The notes: a model not told the origin generated them from the letters alone. A DNA stretch of 64,000 nucleotides from Anthostomella pinea (GCA_963556695.1 CAUWAG010000006.1:620001-684000); one strand, 5' to 3'. Shown: positions 47,160-60,066, counted from the first letter of the stretch. Translations and numbers: made by a program.

Positions 47160-48150
47160 TCAATGCTGGAGGCTAGCTCCGAGAAAGAAGGCAACGATAC
47201 CGATTAAGCTGAGCCCTGTAGCGCAAACGCTCCCACCTGGTGTTGACTTACCTGTTGTGGCCGGCTGTGTTTTCCAACTGGGTGAAGAGTCTTACCGAAC
47301 TCAAAGACAGGCAAAGGAGCGGGGACGTGCTAAGGGAGGAGCTGCTGAGGTCTTGAAGTGGTCGAAGTCAAGTCGGAGAACGAGGGGAGGACGCGGTATG
47401 CCGGCTCTGCGAAGGACATACCTGTATCAACCACGGCCGCCTACAACTGGAGAGAAGACAACCCGTTCACGACCGCAGTGACCGTGGAGGTGCTGTCATT
47501 GCTATCGAGTACTGCCTCTTCTGGCTCCGGTTGGGGCCCAAGGGGTCTCAAGAGGGGACTCACGAGCATCACACGGTAGAGGTTCAGCTTCTTCCAGCGG
47601 TGTCGCCCCTCTAACATGAATGACGGGCAAGTCTTCCTCCGGTGAAACAGCCTCAGCGGGCTCAGAATCAACCTGTGTAACCGGCTCCTCAGGAACGTCT
47701 GGCTGGGCCTCGGCTTCTTCCATTGGCATGTCTTCCTCTTGGTCGACAGTTGTCTCTGGTTGGTCCATCGGTACATCCTCGACAGGTGTCGCTGGTTGAT
47801 CCATCGGGAAATCCACGTCTGGCAATGCCGACAGAGCCGCAAAGATTGCTTCTCGTATTACGTCGAAGCTTCCTTCATCCTCTGGCTCCGATGCATTGCC
47901 GTTGGATACTTCCATTATATCCGCGGTCAATGTAACACTTGACTGTCTTGAAGAGCCTTCGAGTGCGTCGCCAGCTTCGACTTACAGGCATGCAGGCGAC
48001 GCAGCCTCCTCGTCATCCTCAACGTCGCTGTCAGCTTGTGATACCTCCTGTGCATCACTATCAGCAGCGCCATGGCCCGAAGACTCTGAGAGAAGGCGAC
48101 GACCCGGTAGCGACTCTCCTGGTGCCGCTGGCTTATATGACTGAAGTATA
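47160..48150 (-). CDS. Hypothetical acidic protein, multi-exon model tentative
   Basis: The best-supported part is an acidic frame at about 47915-47590 (MEVSNGNASEPEDEGSFDVI; DVDFPMDQPATPVEDVPMDQ), with a repeated 'PMDQP.T.V' phrase and Glu-rich tail. An upstream segment at about 48145-48000 (KPAAPGESLPGRRLLSESSG; SDVEDDEEAASPACL) could join it through an intron starting GTAAGTCG. Downstream, donor and acceptor pairs can link it to VPAPLPVFEFGLSLIGIVAF and FLGASLQH with a stop at 47160-47162, a hydrophobic tail. The exact introns, the start codon and the function are not established. It might also be two unrelated fragments. No family was recognised. Confidence 0.35.
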
Positions 48151-50794
48151 CGCTTCCAAGTACGTTACCTACCTAGGTAGGTACTCGGTTGAGGAAAAGC
48201 CAGAAGGTGCTGATCCAGTCCGCCTCTAGCGGTCTGAGACTGTTGCCATCCGGCTTGCGTGCGCTGGGGACGTCGGGGTCTATGCCACAGCTGGATATAG
48301 CAGATAAGGCCCGTATCTTGACAGGAGATGTAGTCGCAAGTTGGCAAATAGGTTGACAACATGCAGACAATGCGAAAGTGAAGGCGGCGAGGTGGGCTCT
48401 CCTCGCATCGTGGAACCCCGTCCGTGCGAACTATGACATGTCCTCGTTCCCACTCCGCCTAGTGGCAAAAGTCGACGTTGCAAAAAAGCCCCTGGGGGCA
48501 AGTCATCGGAATGGCGACGCTAGAATGGGCAAGTGTTGTCGCAGATTGGATTGTCCTGTCAAGAGGCATTGGGTTGAACGTTCCGCAGGTGGCATCGTCA
48601 TCTCCTCTTGCTTCCTCGAGCCATCAACAGGGGGCAATTTGGAAATAGTTCGTTGAAGGCGTCACAGGCCATTACACAGACAGTGTATGCCTAGAAGTGG
48701 AAATCAAGTGAAAAGGGAGAGAGGATTCGTAGAACGGCCATCCATTCTTCGCACAGCACCCGACTGCATTTCGGTGTAGGCATTCACCAACCGGCACTCG
48801 CCTAAGTCCGACAGCCAGGTAAGGAGAGAGCCGGAGGCTGATGCAATGGCATGCAGCCTGGGGTCATTTGATGGGTTGGGGTTCTAGGTATCCTCGCCTC
48901 GAACTGTCGAATACGGCAGCCTTCTAGAAGGTCAGACAAGTGAGATCCCATTCATGATCCGTGGCACCCAACCACGCGACCACGTCCCGGGCCCCAGGGC
49001 GTCGGCGATGGTGGTGGTAGGGCGAATTGGGCATTGTAGATGCAGAAAGTACCATGCAGACAGCCCAGACAGCGACGCCTTTTTCGGCCGCCCATCTGTC
49101 AGTCTGCCCGCCTATCCAAATCAAAGGACCCGGCCCCTGATGAGGAACACCCGGCTGCTTTTGGGCCCCTTTGGCCTCGGGACCTCAGCTCAGGGCGGTT
49201 TCACATGTAGGTTGTGTGTGATGGCGTCACACAAAACCCCGAACGGCAGGGCGTGCCACGAGGGATTGCGAGGCGACAAGTGGCTGAGCGCGCCTCAATC
49301 TACGATCATGCAGGTTGAGCCGGGTTCGTCCCAGCTAACGACCTGGCATTTAGCGACATGAACCGTGGGTCAAGTGATGAGCCTTGAGGCTAAATGAGGC
49401 TCGTACGACGAGGGCGCATGTGGTTAAGTCGTCTACAATTCGTCGCAGTGGTGGATATTGGGGGATTGAGGCCGAAATGAAGACTTGTCGCTGCGCATCG
49501 CCACGCCGCCTCACCGGTGATGTCCTCACGGGCAGTCCTTTGAAGGGCGCAATGCTCCACTGGGGCAGGATGCCATGGGCCGCCGGGCTGCCAGCTTCGC
49601 ATGAAAAGGGCCAGCGGCAACTCAGTATGTATGTACAGATGAACGTGTGCCACCCGCAAATCGTGGCTGGGCGTCGGACAGAGATGAGACGAACTGGATC
49701 TTGTGAGCGATCAGGTTTTTGATCTGGAAATGAAGCCGCAGACGGAAGAAGAGAGGTCCAGAGACTGGCAGTTACCCGAGTCCACTGATTAGCGGCTCTT
49801 ACACCGAAATTTTTGTGGGTACTCGCCAGGGGTATCGCCTCCCTTGAACCACATTCCCTAACCCCCTAATTGCGACACAGGGACTGTGACTTCTCCAGCG
49901 ATTGGCTACCTTGCGAAGACCTTATGTGGAAGAGACACAGGCAATCGCTGTACCGAAAAAGCGTGTTTAACTCAAGGGACCAATTCCTTCAGAGACCCTT
50001 AAAAGGGTGACTGCTGATGATTGATCTGGGGGGATTGGCACTTTGTTTGGCAAACGGGGTGTTGTTAGAAAGTAGCAGTTCTATTTATGATGCGCCTATA
50101 AATGTAACCCAGTCCATAAGAGAAAAGGTATCATGATCAAAGAGACACAAATGACGAAGCCCTCCCAGTCCCCTCTATCCCACCCAAGAAACATGCCGTC
50201 TATACCAAATCCCATATCACCAGTCCGTGATAACTCCAGAGCAGAAAGATCTCTATAGCCTAAAGATTTCTATAGCCTCCCAAAGACGTGACCAGTATAT
50301 ACCCGAGAAGGTTCTGCTGCCGTAGAAGAAGTCCAGGCCGGCAGGTGGTCTCATCGTGCCTGTCGAAGAGCTGGCTGTCGATTTCGATGTGTCTTGTATT
50401 CGGATGTCGACAGTGATAGGCGAGAGTATCGTAGGAAGAATCGAAAGTGAAACCCCGATGTGTCCCATGGTCGTCGTGCGTGGTTGCGGACGGAAAGCCG
50501 AGTCTCCTGAAATGCGAAAGGTTCCGCCTTTAGCGGCCGCTCTTGACCTTCACCGTCTCGACGGTGCAATCGCTGCATTTCGCGTAATTGCAATTATAGC
50601 AAGAGGGTTGGGTGGCTACTCCCATGGGACCAGACCCACACTGGCACTTTGGGTCTGTCAGTATTGCTTCGGAGTTATTGGCAGGAATCAAGAGCTTACG
50701 CAGTACCAAACATCGGTGTATGTATACCTGGGCATCTTGGAGATTGAGTTGCGTGAAAGGTATAACTGGTGGTAATCGATAGTCGTGGGACAGG
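48151..50794. other. Intergenic region of about 2.6 kb
   Basis: No gene is supported on either strand. Short open frames (for example 48954-49361 + and 49384-49722 +) have no domain, signal peptide or plausible introns. A 'taaccccctaat' C-rich element lies at about 49858-49870. Nothing else stands out. Confidence 0.45.
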
Positions 50795-52483
50795 TTATAT
50801 ATAAGACTGGGGCGAGCAAAGGACTTTGAAAGCTTCGTTTTCTTGGTTGGATGAGATCACGATACTCAACACGGGAGGCCCTGATGGTCTTATATCCATC
50901 GACTCGCAATATATCCATAGTATTGAACTGCCAGTCCCAGTGGAAACGGGCCAATCTCCATGATCGAACCGCGATGCGTCAACAACTGGCAATGCCTCGA
51001 ATACAGTGGATCCATCCTTAAGGCGGACACCAGCGATTGGAAATCGTGCTGCTGGGCTTTCCAGAAAGCCGTCAGGAAGGACAACTCTTGGAACTTGAAG
51101 GGCCGGCGTGTGGGGCGAGTTAAACGAAAATTCGGTGAGAGCATCACGAATCTGGTTGGTGAGCAGCTGAGTTGAAATATGAGTCGCGGAGATAGTCGTC
51201 GAGCCAGAGGAGTCCGTTGGCCCTCGTTGCGCGACTTCGCCATCCTCCACAATGGTAAACCTGATAGGGGGCGAGCTGCGAGTCGTGTTGCCGCAGCACC
51301 ACGGTGAGGCCAGCCAATCTGTTCTGCGGAGGTCAATAGACAGGTGTAACGTGAACGGGGCCATCCTTTTGCTTCGGGGTTGTTGCAGAGCATGCGCGGG
51401 TGGTCAAGTACCGACTCCCACCGATGACCGGGCGAGGGCGACGTGAAGACCAATGAATGTCCAGCGGCCAAAGTATACCGCCATGTGAATATAGGGCTAT
51501 TGCCTAAGCAGTTCAACTGCATTCCCTGACAAACAATCGCCTCTAATCGGATAGGAAGTAGCATTTGCGAAGGCTTTGGTTGAGAGCGTTCGATCCTCCA
51601 GGCTTCCACTGACAAAACTCGCCCGAACATCTTCGCATATTCTTCCGGCCCGGCCTGTACCTCGGCCGCCATTTCCCTGGCCGGGAGCCGAATAGTCCTT
51701 CCAAAACCATTAGTAAAGCAATTGTGGAACAGTTGGACACTATTTGCCGCAAGTTCGCACTGCAAGGCTCGAGGCACGCCCCGGTAAGCGCCGGTGAGTG
51801 TCAACGGTCCTGTCGGGCGACGTATGGGCGGAGCAACCCCAAAACCCGTCATGTGAGCTGCACCCCACCCACGCCAGCCTTGCGGGCTTTGTGAGCGTCA
51901 TATGGATCTCGTATCCTGACCAATAGTCTTTCCAGAGTCCCGGCCTCCAATAGAGGGCGTGATTCTCAACTGATAATGTACCCGGTCGCACATGAGAGTC
52001 GCTGCGCCTCTCGTAGGGACATGGCTGGATGACACTGTGGTCGAAGATCCGGGAAATGATACCGATGGTGTAGAAGCAGACAGCCACAATGCCAAAGAGC
52101 CGCCGTGCGTGGCATAGAGTCCAGCAAAGCCTTGACACACATGACGCGCGTGTTGGCCCAGCCCAGGCATCGAGCCGAATCCCGGGGGCCTGGCAGTTCG
52201 CCCACGGCGTAGGATAGTGTCCTTCCCGACGTAAAGCCGCCTGTGTCTGCCTAAAGTGAATGCTGGACACGGTCGTTGACCATCCCCATTCATGGGATTC
52301 CGGAAAGTGTCGACGGATAGCGATAGGCCAGTAGAGGAACAGTGCGGACCCATTGCCCAAACCAAACACAAATGAGCTGCACGTTGCTTCCTTTGAGGCG
52401 AGAGTGTTGTCGAGCCACTGGCGGCTTATTCGTGTCCAGAACGGATGTGTACCATGCTCAAGCCAATTCCAGAACATACACAT
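50795..52483 (-). pseudogene. Uncharacterised fungal membrane protein, apparently frame-broken
   Basis: Three long minus-strand frames follow one another and look like pieces of one protein. The first (52483 to about 51870) starts MCMFWNWLEHGTHPFWTRIS, carries FVFGLGNGSALFLYWPIAIR and a membrane-like FGIVAVCFYTIGIISRIF, and ends near SGYEIHMTLTKP. The second (51852 to about 51370) reads AVLQ-type sequence through LTLTGAYRGVPRALQCELAA and TFTW-like IFTWRYTLAAGHSLVF. The third (51364-50795) continues MAPFTLHLSIDLRRTDWLAS to the end. The junction near 51370 is a one-base shift at an AAAA run; the junction near 51855 also looks like a small indel. No standard intron fits either place. No family or function was recognised. 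It may be a pseudogene or carry two sequence errors. Confidence 0.5.
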
Positions 52484-54369
52484 ACGTAACCTGGCGATTC
52501 ATTTCGTCCTTTGAAACGGTCCGAGACTGTGATGGTAAATTAATACTGGTCCCAGTGACACTTCTCTGGACCCGCACGCGCTCTCGCACTCGAGAGTATC
52601 TGGTGCCGAAGTGAGCTTGTGCTTGAGTTGAGACGACGAATGGTCAACATGTCGGGGAGATCGACTTCTTATGGACGGCTGTCGGAAGTTGGTCGCCTAA
52701 TGTCCAGGACCTGAGGACCTCCCATCACAAGGGCATCTGCGGCGTCAGACGGACAGACCTCCCGATCCAGGCACGTAAGCTGTCTTGCCGGATAGTTTCC
52801 AGCTCAGAATTCTCTTTCAGCTGTCCATCTTGGAGGGATAAGCAATAATGTCCCGGTGGCCCCGTATCACCGCGGAGGGAGAAACTCGGAATCCCTCACC
52901 ATTGCCGACAATGCTGCTGGATCCCCGAATCGATCAGAGGGAAGGCAGTTGCAGGGGCGCATTATATGACAGGATCGGTTACCCCGAACGGATCCCGCCA
53001 GGAAGTCTGCGGCAAACATACGAGAGTAAGGACGGGAAGGCTCCTTGATATACCGAGATACTTGTACGTCTGGTACAGGTTTGTTGTCAACTGTTGATTG
53101 ATGATTTGAGCCTCATTATCTCCACCGATATTGGACAGAGGAGTTTGCCCACAGCCTGTTCGGAAGAGGATAAAGCTGGTTGCAGGCTGGGCGAAGACAT
53201 GGAGAAGAGACCGAAAAAGTGTCCTAGTTTCCCTCTCAAGGCTTTATTTTCTGCAATCTGTGCATGGCAAATGCCCCCGAGCTTCACAGAACTTCGAGGC
53301 TCTAGAGCAGAATCTTTGGTAACCGATTTGGCTCAAGTAGCCTCGGTGATTGGAATTGACGCGAATTTGTCAAGAGAATCGCCGGATACCGGCGAATGGA
53401 TCCCATAACGGGTATGGAGCGGCACAGTCGGTGTCGTCTGTATCCTTGAGGACTGCCTCTGCGCTGCTAGACTTTAGACGGTCTTATATTCAGGGCGCGG
53501 AGGTCTGATGTCTGATGTGCCCTGGGGAGAAAAAGGGGTCTGTTGGATGAACATGCATATTCTCGACAACTTGGTTATGTTCCATCATCTGAGATGACGA
53601 GAACGTGACAAGAATTGCTAGAGGCGCGCTGGCGTCGGAGTCTGCCGGTGCAGATTGACAACACGAGAAATGCGTCCTTAGCTGTCGTATGTCGATTGTA
53701 GTAGATATGCCTTGGTCGGGCAGTTCTCTTCGTAGGTCAACGCTGCCCCCTTATGTCTCAGGGTCTGGGAAACCGGACAATGAGTGACATGGCACTATGT
53801 GAACGGCCAACTGACGTGGACTGAGCTCGTTTGCTGTGGTCGTGGACAAACCTGGCCTGGGATCTAGCGACTGGGCTGTCCTGTCGGTACAGAGCACTGC
53901 TCAGGGGCAATCTGTCATCTTTCCCGACTTCAGTGCCACTAACACCCGGAGGTTTGCGAGTGTGATGTTCCTCATCGCAGACATCACCAAGACGCTGGAA
54001 TGCTGTTCGTGGCAAACATCAAGGCAAGACGAGACGACGATTGGGTGAGAACATTGAAGGTGAGACAGGGTTGATTGCGAAGGAAGCTACGGTGCACGGG
54101 CCACCCTGGTTTCGACCTTTGTTAGTATTTCAAATGATCATGTATTTTTAGCTGGCGTCACGATCCGTCATCTCCAACTTACCGCCCATCCGGCGCAATC
54201 CACGACTACACGCAGCAGCCACCAACGCGGCCTCGACAGCAGCTCACAGACATCTGCAGGTCTGGTGTGTTGATCAAGTGCTCAGCTACCCATCCCATAC
54301 TCTCTCACCAGCTCCCGGGCTACTTCCACCTGCGACGATATCCTGTCACAGGATGCTGGTGTGTTGGAA
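52484..54369. other. Intergenic region upstream of the PFA5-like gene
   Basis: About 1.9 kb with no supported coding sequence. Open frames are short and lack motifs. The last few hundred bases should contain the promoter of the palmitoyltransferase gene, which has a C-rich leader at about 54140-54360. Confidence 0.45.
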
Positions 54370-55753
54370 ATGCCCGTCATCGAGAGTACCCGGGCTGCAA
54401 CACGATGGACCACCCGCATAATCCCGTTCGTTCTCGCTGCCGCTGTTGGAGTTGCGACCTATGCCGTCGTCGTTCGTGTCTGCTGTGAGTCCAGGGCCGG
54501 CGTCCCCAACTTGATCTGATATACCATAAGTTCTGACGATGATCTGTCTCCAGCCAGCTACCTCATCGACACCCACCGGCGATATGGCGCCGCGATAGTC
54601 ATCCTCGTTCTTTATCTCCTCTTCTTTCTTTTGATGGTCACTACCTATGCGAGAACCATTGCCGTTGCCAATACCGACCCCGGCCTCGTCCCGCTCGGTC
54701 CGCTAGCTGTCGAACGCAATAGTCGCGAACGCAAACGAACCAAGACAGGTGCCCAGCAGGATCTGGAGAGTCAGGCTTACTATGCTGGACCAGATCTCAA
54801 TCCTGACAGCCCGGGCTTGGAGCAGTTCTATGCGAGAGAGGTATTCGTTTGCGACAGCGACGGCCGGCCTAAATGGTGCTCTACATGCTGCAATTGGAAG
54901 GCAGACCGTGTCCACCACAGCAGCGAGCTTGGACGGTGCGTCTATCGTATGGATCATTATTGCCCATGGGTAGGGGGTATGATTGGAGAAAATTGTAAGC
55001 CGCCGGGGAATACCCTCCAGGGAGATTCGGAAGTGCTAACAGTCAATCCTAGCCTTCAAGTTCTTCACCCAGTTTACTACGTATACTGCTTGTTATTGCG
55101 CTGTCGTGCTCGGAGCAACGGCCTTCACCCTTCGCAAGAAGATTGAAGAGGGCTCTGGCTTGGACCCCTGGGTACTTGCTGCGCTCGTACTGGCCGCATT
55201 CTTTGGGCTGTTTACCTTCTTGATGACTGTGACTTCCCTGCGATACATAATCCTCAACATGACGAATGTCGATATGCTAGGAGCTCATTCGAAGGTCTAT
55301 CAGTTGGCTGTTCAAGTGCCCCGCGGGACGAGGTCTTCAGATAAATTCATCGTGGTGACTTATCCGCTCCCAAAGCCAGGCCAGGAAACGAACGGCTATT
55401 CCAGCAGAACTCCAACGCTCGAGGGAGCTTATGGAAAAACAAATGGCTCGCGTCCGACTACCCGCGATGATCTAGCGACACGGACATTCGCGATTCTCAA
55501 AACAGAGCCTGGGGAGAATCCGTGGCACCTGAGTACGTGGAAGAACTGGCAGACGATTATGGGATCGAATCCACTGGATTGGCTACTACCTATTCGAAAA
55601 TCGCCTTGTGTCAACCACGAGACGCAAGAAAGCTTCTACCCGATGGGCAATGCGCTGAAAGATGTCCGCGTCCGATACGGTCTTCCCCGCGACCCAGTTG
55701 ATCACAGTAATGGGTTTGAGCTGAAGGATCTCCCTTCCAGCAACAGGACCTGA
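54370..55753 (+). CDS. pfa5: Palmitoyltransferase of the DHHC family, PFA5-like
   Basis: Exons are 54370-54484, 54554-54994 and 55053-55753, giving 418 residues. Introns are GTGAGTCC...CTCCAG and GTAAGCC...CCTAG with an upstream GCTAAC branch site. TM1 (FVLAAAVGVATYAVVVRV) and TM2 (AIVILVLYLLFFLLMVTTYA) precede a cytosolic loop. The cysteine-rich domain KWCSTCCNWKADRVHHSSEL ... RMDHYCPWVGG carries the DHYC catalytic variant seen in the PFA5 group. GENSFKFFTQFTTYTACYCA spans junction 2, followed by TM4 (WVLAALVLAAFFGLFTFLM) and a cytosolic tail with NPWHLSTWKNWQTIMG. The enzyme transfers palmitate to cysteines of membrane-associated proteins. Substrates are unknown. The frame is intact. Confidence 0.92.
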
Positions 55754-56697
55754 CGTGCAGATGATGATACCCCTTGGACATTGGCGTTATGGCGAACGAG
55801 AGCATGACATCTTACATAATAGTTTTTTAGCAGCGGATAGCATACATACCGGATTTGGAATTAGATGAGTAGAAATAGTTATGGTAATGAATAATCCAGA
55901 CGGATCTCATCTTGTGGATGTTGAGCAAGTCTTTAGATGAGAATTGGCCACTTCCGTACTGCCCACTACGCCCCCTTTCCACGGCCGATTTTGGTGTGCC
56001 AGTTCCCAAAGCGAATTTATGCATATGGCATTTCCAGAAAATGAGCTTGTCACTTATTCCCTCTGATCACATGCTCGCTTACCACCCGACCATCGGTCAA
56101 GACGCCACGAGCGGCGATGCTCACAGGCTCCACATCGGAGCCAGCCCCTTAAAACGACTACGTCCCTTCTATAAGATTGCTGCCCGTAGCCCACTACGAA
56201 CCTCAACCAGCGTACTACCTACCTGGAGTGATAGTTATGATCGTTGACGAGTCCATTTCCTCCATGATGCGTGATCTTTCAGCGACTGGCATTGTTCGAT
56301 AATTATGGCCGACAAGTGCAGCTTCAACGGCGGCACTACCGCGAAGGGATAGGTGTACCTGAGTACCCAGGTACATGCAGTAAATGGTCCCGACTATGAA
56401 TTCTACTGTGAGGAACACCACTTCCAAATCCTCAATGACATTTGGAGCAAATAGTCAACTTCTCCCTTAGTGGAGAGCCAGCTGCAACTGTATTGATGGG
56501 ACAACATACAGCTACCTCATACCCAGGCCGATTCGAAACGTGGCGATCTATGTTAATTACATATCCAGCGAAGCAAACTTGGTGGTGTGTACCTCCCACC
56601 CCTCTCTCCTAAGCCCGGCCGTGTTCAGGGCGCCGAGGATGGCGTTGATCGAAGTCGTCGGCGCCCATGAATATTCCAATCGTTCGATCGCCAAGCG
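55754..56697. other. 3' intergenic space between convergent PFA5-like and zinc-ribbon genes
   Basis: About 940 bp. The longest frames (for example 56215-56427 -) have no supporting features and no gene was found. Confidence 0.45.
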
Positions 56698-56947
56698 TCA
56701 CTGCTTCTCGCAGTCGTCACACACAACATGCCCACAATTTTTGCAGTCTGCATTCTCTTCGTCGGTGGAAATGTTGAAGTAGTCTTCTTTGCCGCACCCG
56801 GAGCATTTTATCATGTTGTCGGTGGCCCGTGGGACGTTGTCTGGGGTGGTTCCGTCGTCTCCGGATTCAGGGGATGGACTGCGATCTTCGTCGGACCTAG
56901 TAGTATGGTTAGAAAGAAGGCTACGAGGAGGACGGGATTTCATACAT
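56698..56947 (-). CDS. Small zinc-ribbon-like protein with an intron-split start codon
   Basis: The coding frame ends at 56698 and includes MIKCSGCGKEDYFNISTDEE and NADCKNCGHVVCDDCEKQ: three CxxC pairs spaced like a compact zinc finger. Upstream, 'ctaac...ctactag' before 56896 is a strong branch site and acceptor, and GTATG at 56945-56941 is a donor (49-nt intron). Splicing joins AT (56947-56946) to G (56896), forming an ATG that opens MSDEDRSPSPESGDDGTTPD. The reading frame upstream of it is closed by TAG, so this is the first possible start of the spliced mRNA; the product is 66 residues. Without splicing, an ATG inside the intron (56943) would give an 81-residue variant starting MKSRPPRSLL. 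Function unknown; small Cys-rich nuclear or RNA-binding proteins look similar. Confidence 0.6.
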
Positions 56948-58263
56948 CTTCGGAAAAATCGACTACAGTCTGTTTCTTGAGCCTAATAGCGGACCGGCCA
57001 AGGCGTTATGAATCTGTCTTTTTGGAGAACAGGACGGTCGTGACACGACGGAGGTAAGTTTGTATCTTGACTTCTGGACTGATCTGTGAAAACTCGGTTC
57101 TTCTGGGGAGTCACTTGGCGTCTTTATAAGCATTAAAGACTACGGACGTAGGACGTGATGTACTTCGGCGCAAGAGGCAGTGGGTTCCCGTACGCAGACC
57201 CTTTTCGAGAACATTTTCGGGGGGCCGCCCGCCGAAACCACAAACATTTCGCAGAGCCGCAAGCTTTGCTCCAAGATGTCCCTCTCGATAGACACTGTAT
57301 GACACAAGGTGACAATTAACAGATAATGCCAATTAGATTCGACTCCTTTCACCGGTGGCCGCTGGGGCTTGGCGCACCGTACCTCCCATTCTGAGTGTTC
57401 CTTCAGAAATGTCTTACGCGATTTGGGGGCCAATGAGATATCTTCAGGAGTATTGTCTCCCTCGTCTGACACTCCTTGAACAGCTCACATGCGCCTTGGT
57501 CGCGAGGCTGAACCGTCGCTGGGGACGATGTGAATGGACATCCGAAACACAATCGGACATTTCCGACGTGCAGAAGGATCAAGGAGCAGACCGGTGAGAA
57601 GCGTAAAAGAACTCCGTCAAATGCTTGCTCAGAAGATGCAGTCACGGACCTGTCAACGAATTTGACCCCTGGCGATGCCACGTTCTGCCCACATTCTCGG
57701 GATTTATGGAGAGCAGGGCTGGAAAGGGGTACCCTGTCTTCGCCTGGGGCTCACCGCACCACGTGGGCAACCTTTAGCGGCATCGATTGACAAATTCGAG
57801 CTTGGAATGCCATCATGCTGGATCCAGCATTCTGGGTATGATATCATTCTCAGGCCATGGGCTAGACCGAACGAGCGTAAAGGGCAGGTCGTTGCGGCGA
57901 ATCTCGGCTTCATGCACGTCAGTCTGCACCCTGACAAGGCAAATTAAGGCGCCTGCCAAACCATTACCATGCCGCGGAGGATTCATAGAGACTTGGTCAG
58001 GTCACACCGCCCTTGGGGGTCGGTTTCACCCCTATATCAGTCCTAGATGCTGAGATAATGAGCGGAGTACATGTCCGAAGGATCCCGTGAGCGGGTAGCA
58101 ATGGTAGCCTGTATCATTTCGGGGTTCTCATTCGCCGAGTTACACTGAAACATGGCATCGACGTTTGTGATGGAGACTTGGGCGGTGTAACTGAAGCCAA
58201 GAGCTCATTCCGGACGACGAACCTGTGCCCCTTGTACTGCGGCTGTCTGGAAGTGTGTCAGAA

Positions 58264-58371
58264 ACAAAGGAACCTTTCGTGTACATATACAAGGCTTTCA
58301 TGCCTGATTAGTACTATAGCTCCCTACAGAACAATAAGTCTTTTACCCCTCTTTATGGTTGGCCTTCTGAC
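58264..58371 (+). repeat. Diverged dispersed repeat, copy A
   Basis: It shares an ordered series of blocks with 60067-60176: 'acaaggaac', 'tgtacatataca', 'ctccct.cagaacaa.aag' and 'ggccttctgac', at the same spacing. Identity is estimated at about two thirds. No terminal structures or coding content were seen, so it may be an old duplication or a decayed transposon fragment. Confidence 0.6.
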
Positions 58372-60066
58372 AGCGGCAACTAGTTCACTGCCATCTGGCT
58401 TTCCTAGATCCAGATTGACTGCCACATGAACATCACCACGTTCGAATTGCACCTTTATTGAGGAGTGGGAAGGGCTAAGGAAGCAACGTACAGGTCTGTG
58501 TTTGGACAGAGCCTCGTTTGGTCGGCTGGGGCCTCTCTCGATTCACCCTTGGGGGCGCTGTGGCATTGTATCCTCATACCGAATTATTTGTAGATAGGGT
58601 TGAAAAGGACTCCAGCTATGCTAATTATCTAATGATTGTCCATGGATACGAACCGCACCGCAGCACAGAATTGTCCCTAAGAGTGAAAACATTCCATGTG
58701 TTGAACCTGACAAGTCCACAGAGCGGAGTAACCATTCAGTCACACAGGTCCAACAAGGCTATTTAAAACCATGCCGACATGGCGAAGAGATTAGCATACG
58801 CATAAATCCGGGCTGCTGTCCAATGTCATGCCATCTGGTCCTGCAGGTGGCGGGATCGCAAAGCAGGCCACCACGAGGCTCTGGATCAGGTACGGGCCTT
58901 ACCTGTAAGGCTATGACCATGAACATAATCCGCCGAGAATGATGGCAAATAAGGTGTAACAACAAGAGCAGCGTCGACCGTAGTTGGTTTGTGGAGTACA
59001 AGCTTGACCAAACCGCATCGACTTCTGCCGCAGCGGACTTTGAAGTTGAATAATATTTCCAACGACTGACATCTTGGCATCGAAGCACACGCCGTGCTAC
59101 TCACTGGAAGCATCTAATATTCCATTGTGACACCAGTCAGCAGGCCTGGATGTGACTCCAATACCCTCCACTAGACGTGTGTCAGGGATGCAGCGTAGGA
59201 AGTACTTCCTGAATTTTCGCAGTCATTGGTCGCCTTGGAAGAACGGAAAGCCCCCGTGGCACCCCCAACAACTCAAAGAATCTCGACACTCTGTCGAGCG
59301 AATGCATTGGGGCCCCTATCATCTTGATGATGGCTTGAATCATCTGCCCGTCGTGATGGCCCTATCTGTCGCTATGGTCAGCGACGGGACAAATCGGTAG
59401 TATTCCCAAGTACCACCCCATAATCTCCAACAAGTATATTGTATCATTTCAGAAGGCCACGAGGACAATGATACCCTCTAGCGAGCGTTCCCCGCAGGCC
59501 AACCATCATGCGGCCGAATATATGTTCCGCCCCTCCATTACGATAGTGCCCCAGTGGAAGGTAACTACCACCTCGGCAGTGTCTCCGAAGTGGCGGGTTC
59601 TACGGATGGAGGAACGCCCCCGAGGCAAGCATGTCGTCTCCCTAGAGCCTCCCCGTTTGGAAACAGAGCCTCCCCATCTGCAAATATGAGGCACAGATCC
59701 CATGAGAAGTACCGCGCAGCTCCCGGTATTTCCCTGAGCTCATCGCCAGGCACCTCAGGGGCACAAAAGGCATATCTCGTCGCGAAAGAAGGGTGGTACG
59801 GAATCCTACGCGGCTGACATGAGGTAAGCAATTAATATACTCGGAGGAGCATCCTAGACGGCACAACCAGCTGTAGGTGAGATGAAGGTCTCGCAAGGGA
59901 TGGGGCAGAGGAGAGGACTGGTCCAGTCGGCATCCCCGACGAGCAGACAGACCGAGGAGACTTGGTCCTCTTTTAGACGTTGAAGAGCTTACCGTGGGGG
60001 GTCGCTACGCTGCTTGGGATCTGCACTTATTCGAGGGACTGGTGGATGTGTAGGGAGCATGGAAGG

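Noticed and set aside
46955..47194. Minus-strand frame containing LPSFSELASSIE, reminiscent of transcription-factor linkers
   Set aside because: It is closed by TAA just upstream with no acceptor between, and an overlapping frame gives a better-spliced hydrophobic tail.
57403..57681. Possible CHCH (twin Cx9C) protein on the minus strand (GACELFKECQ)
   Set aside because: Only one cysteine pair fits, the second helix pair is missing and no start or introns could be placed.
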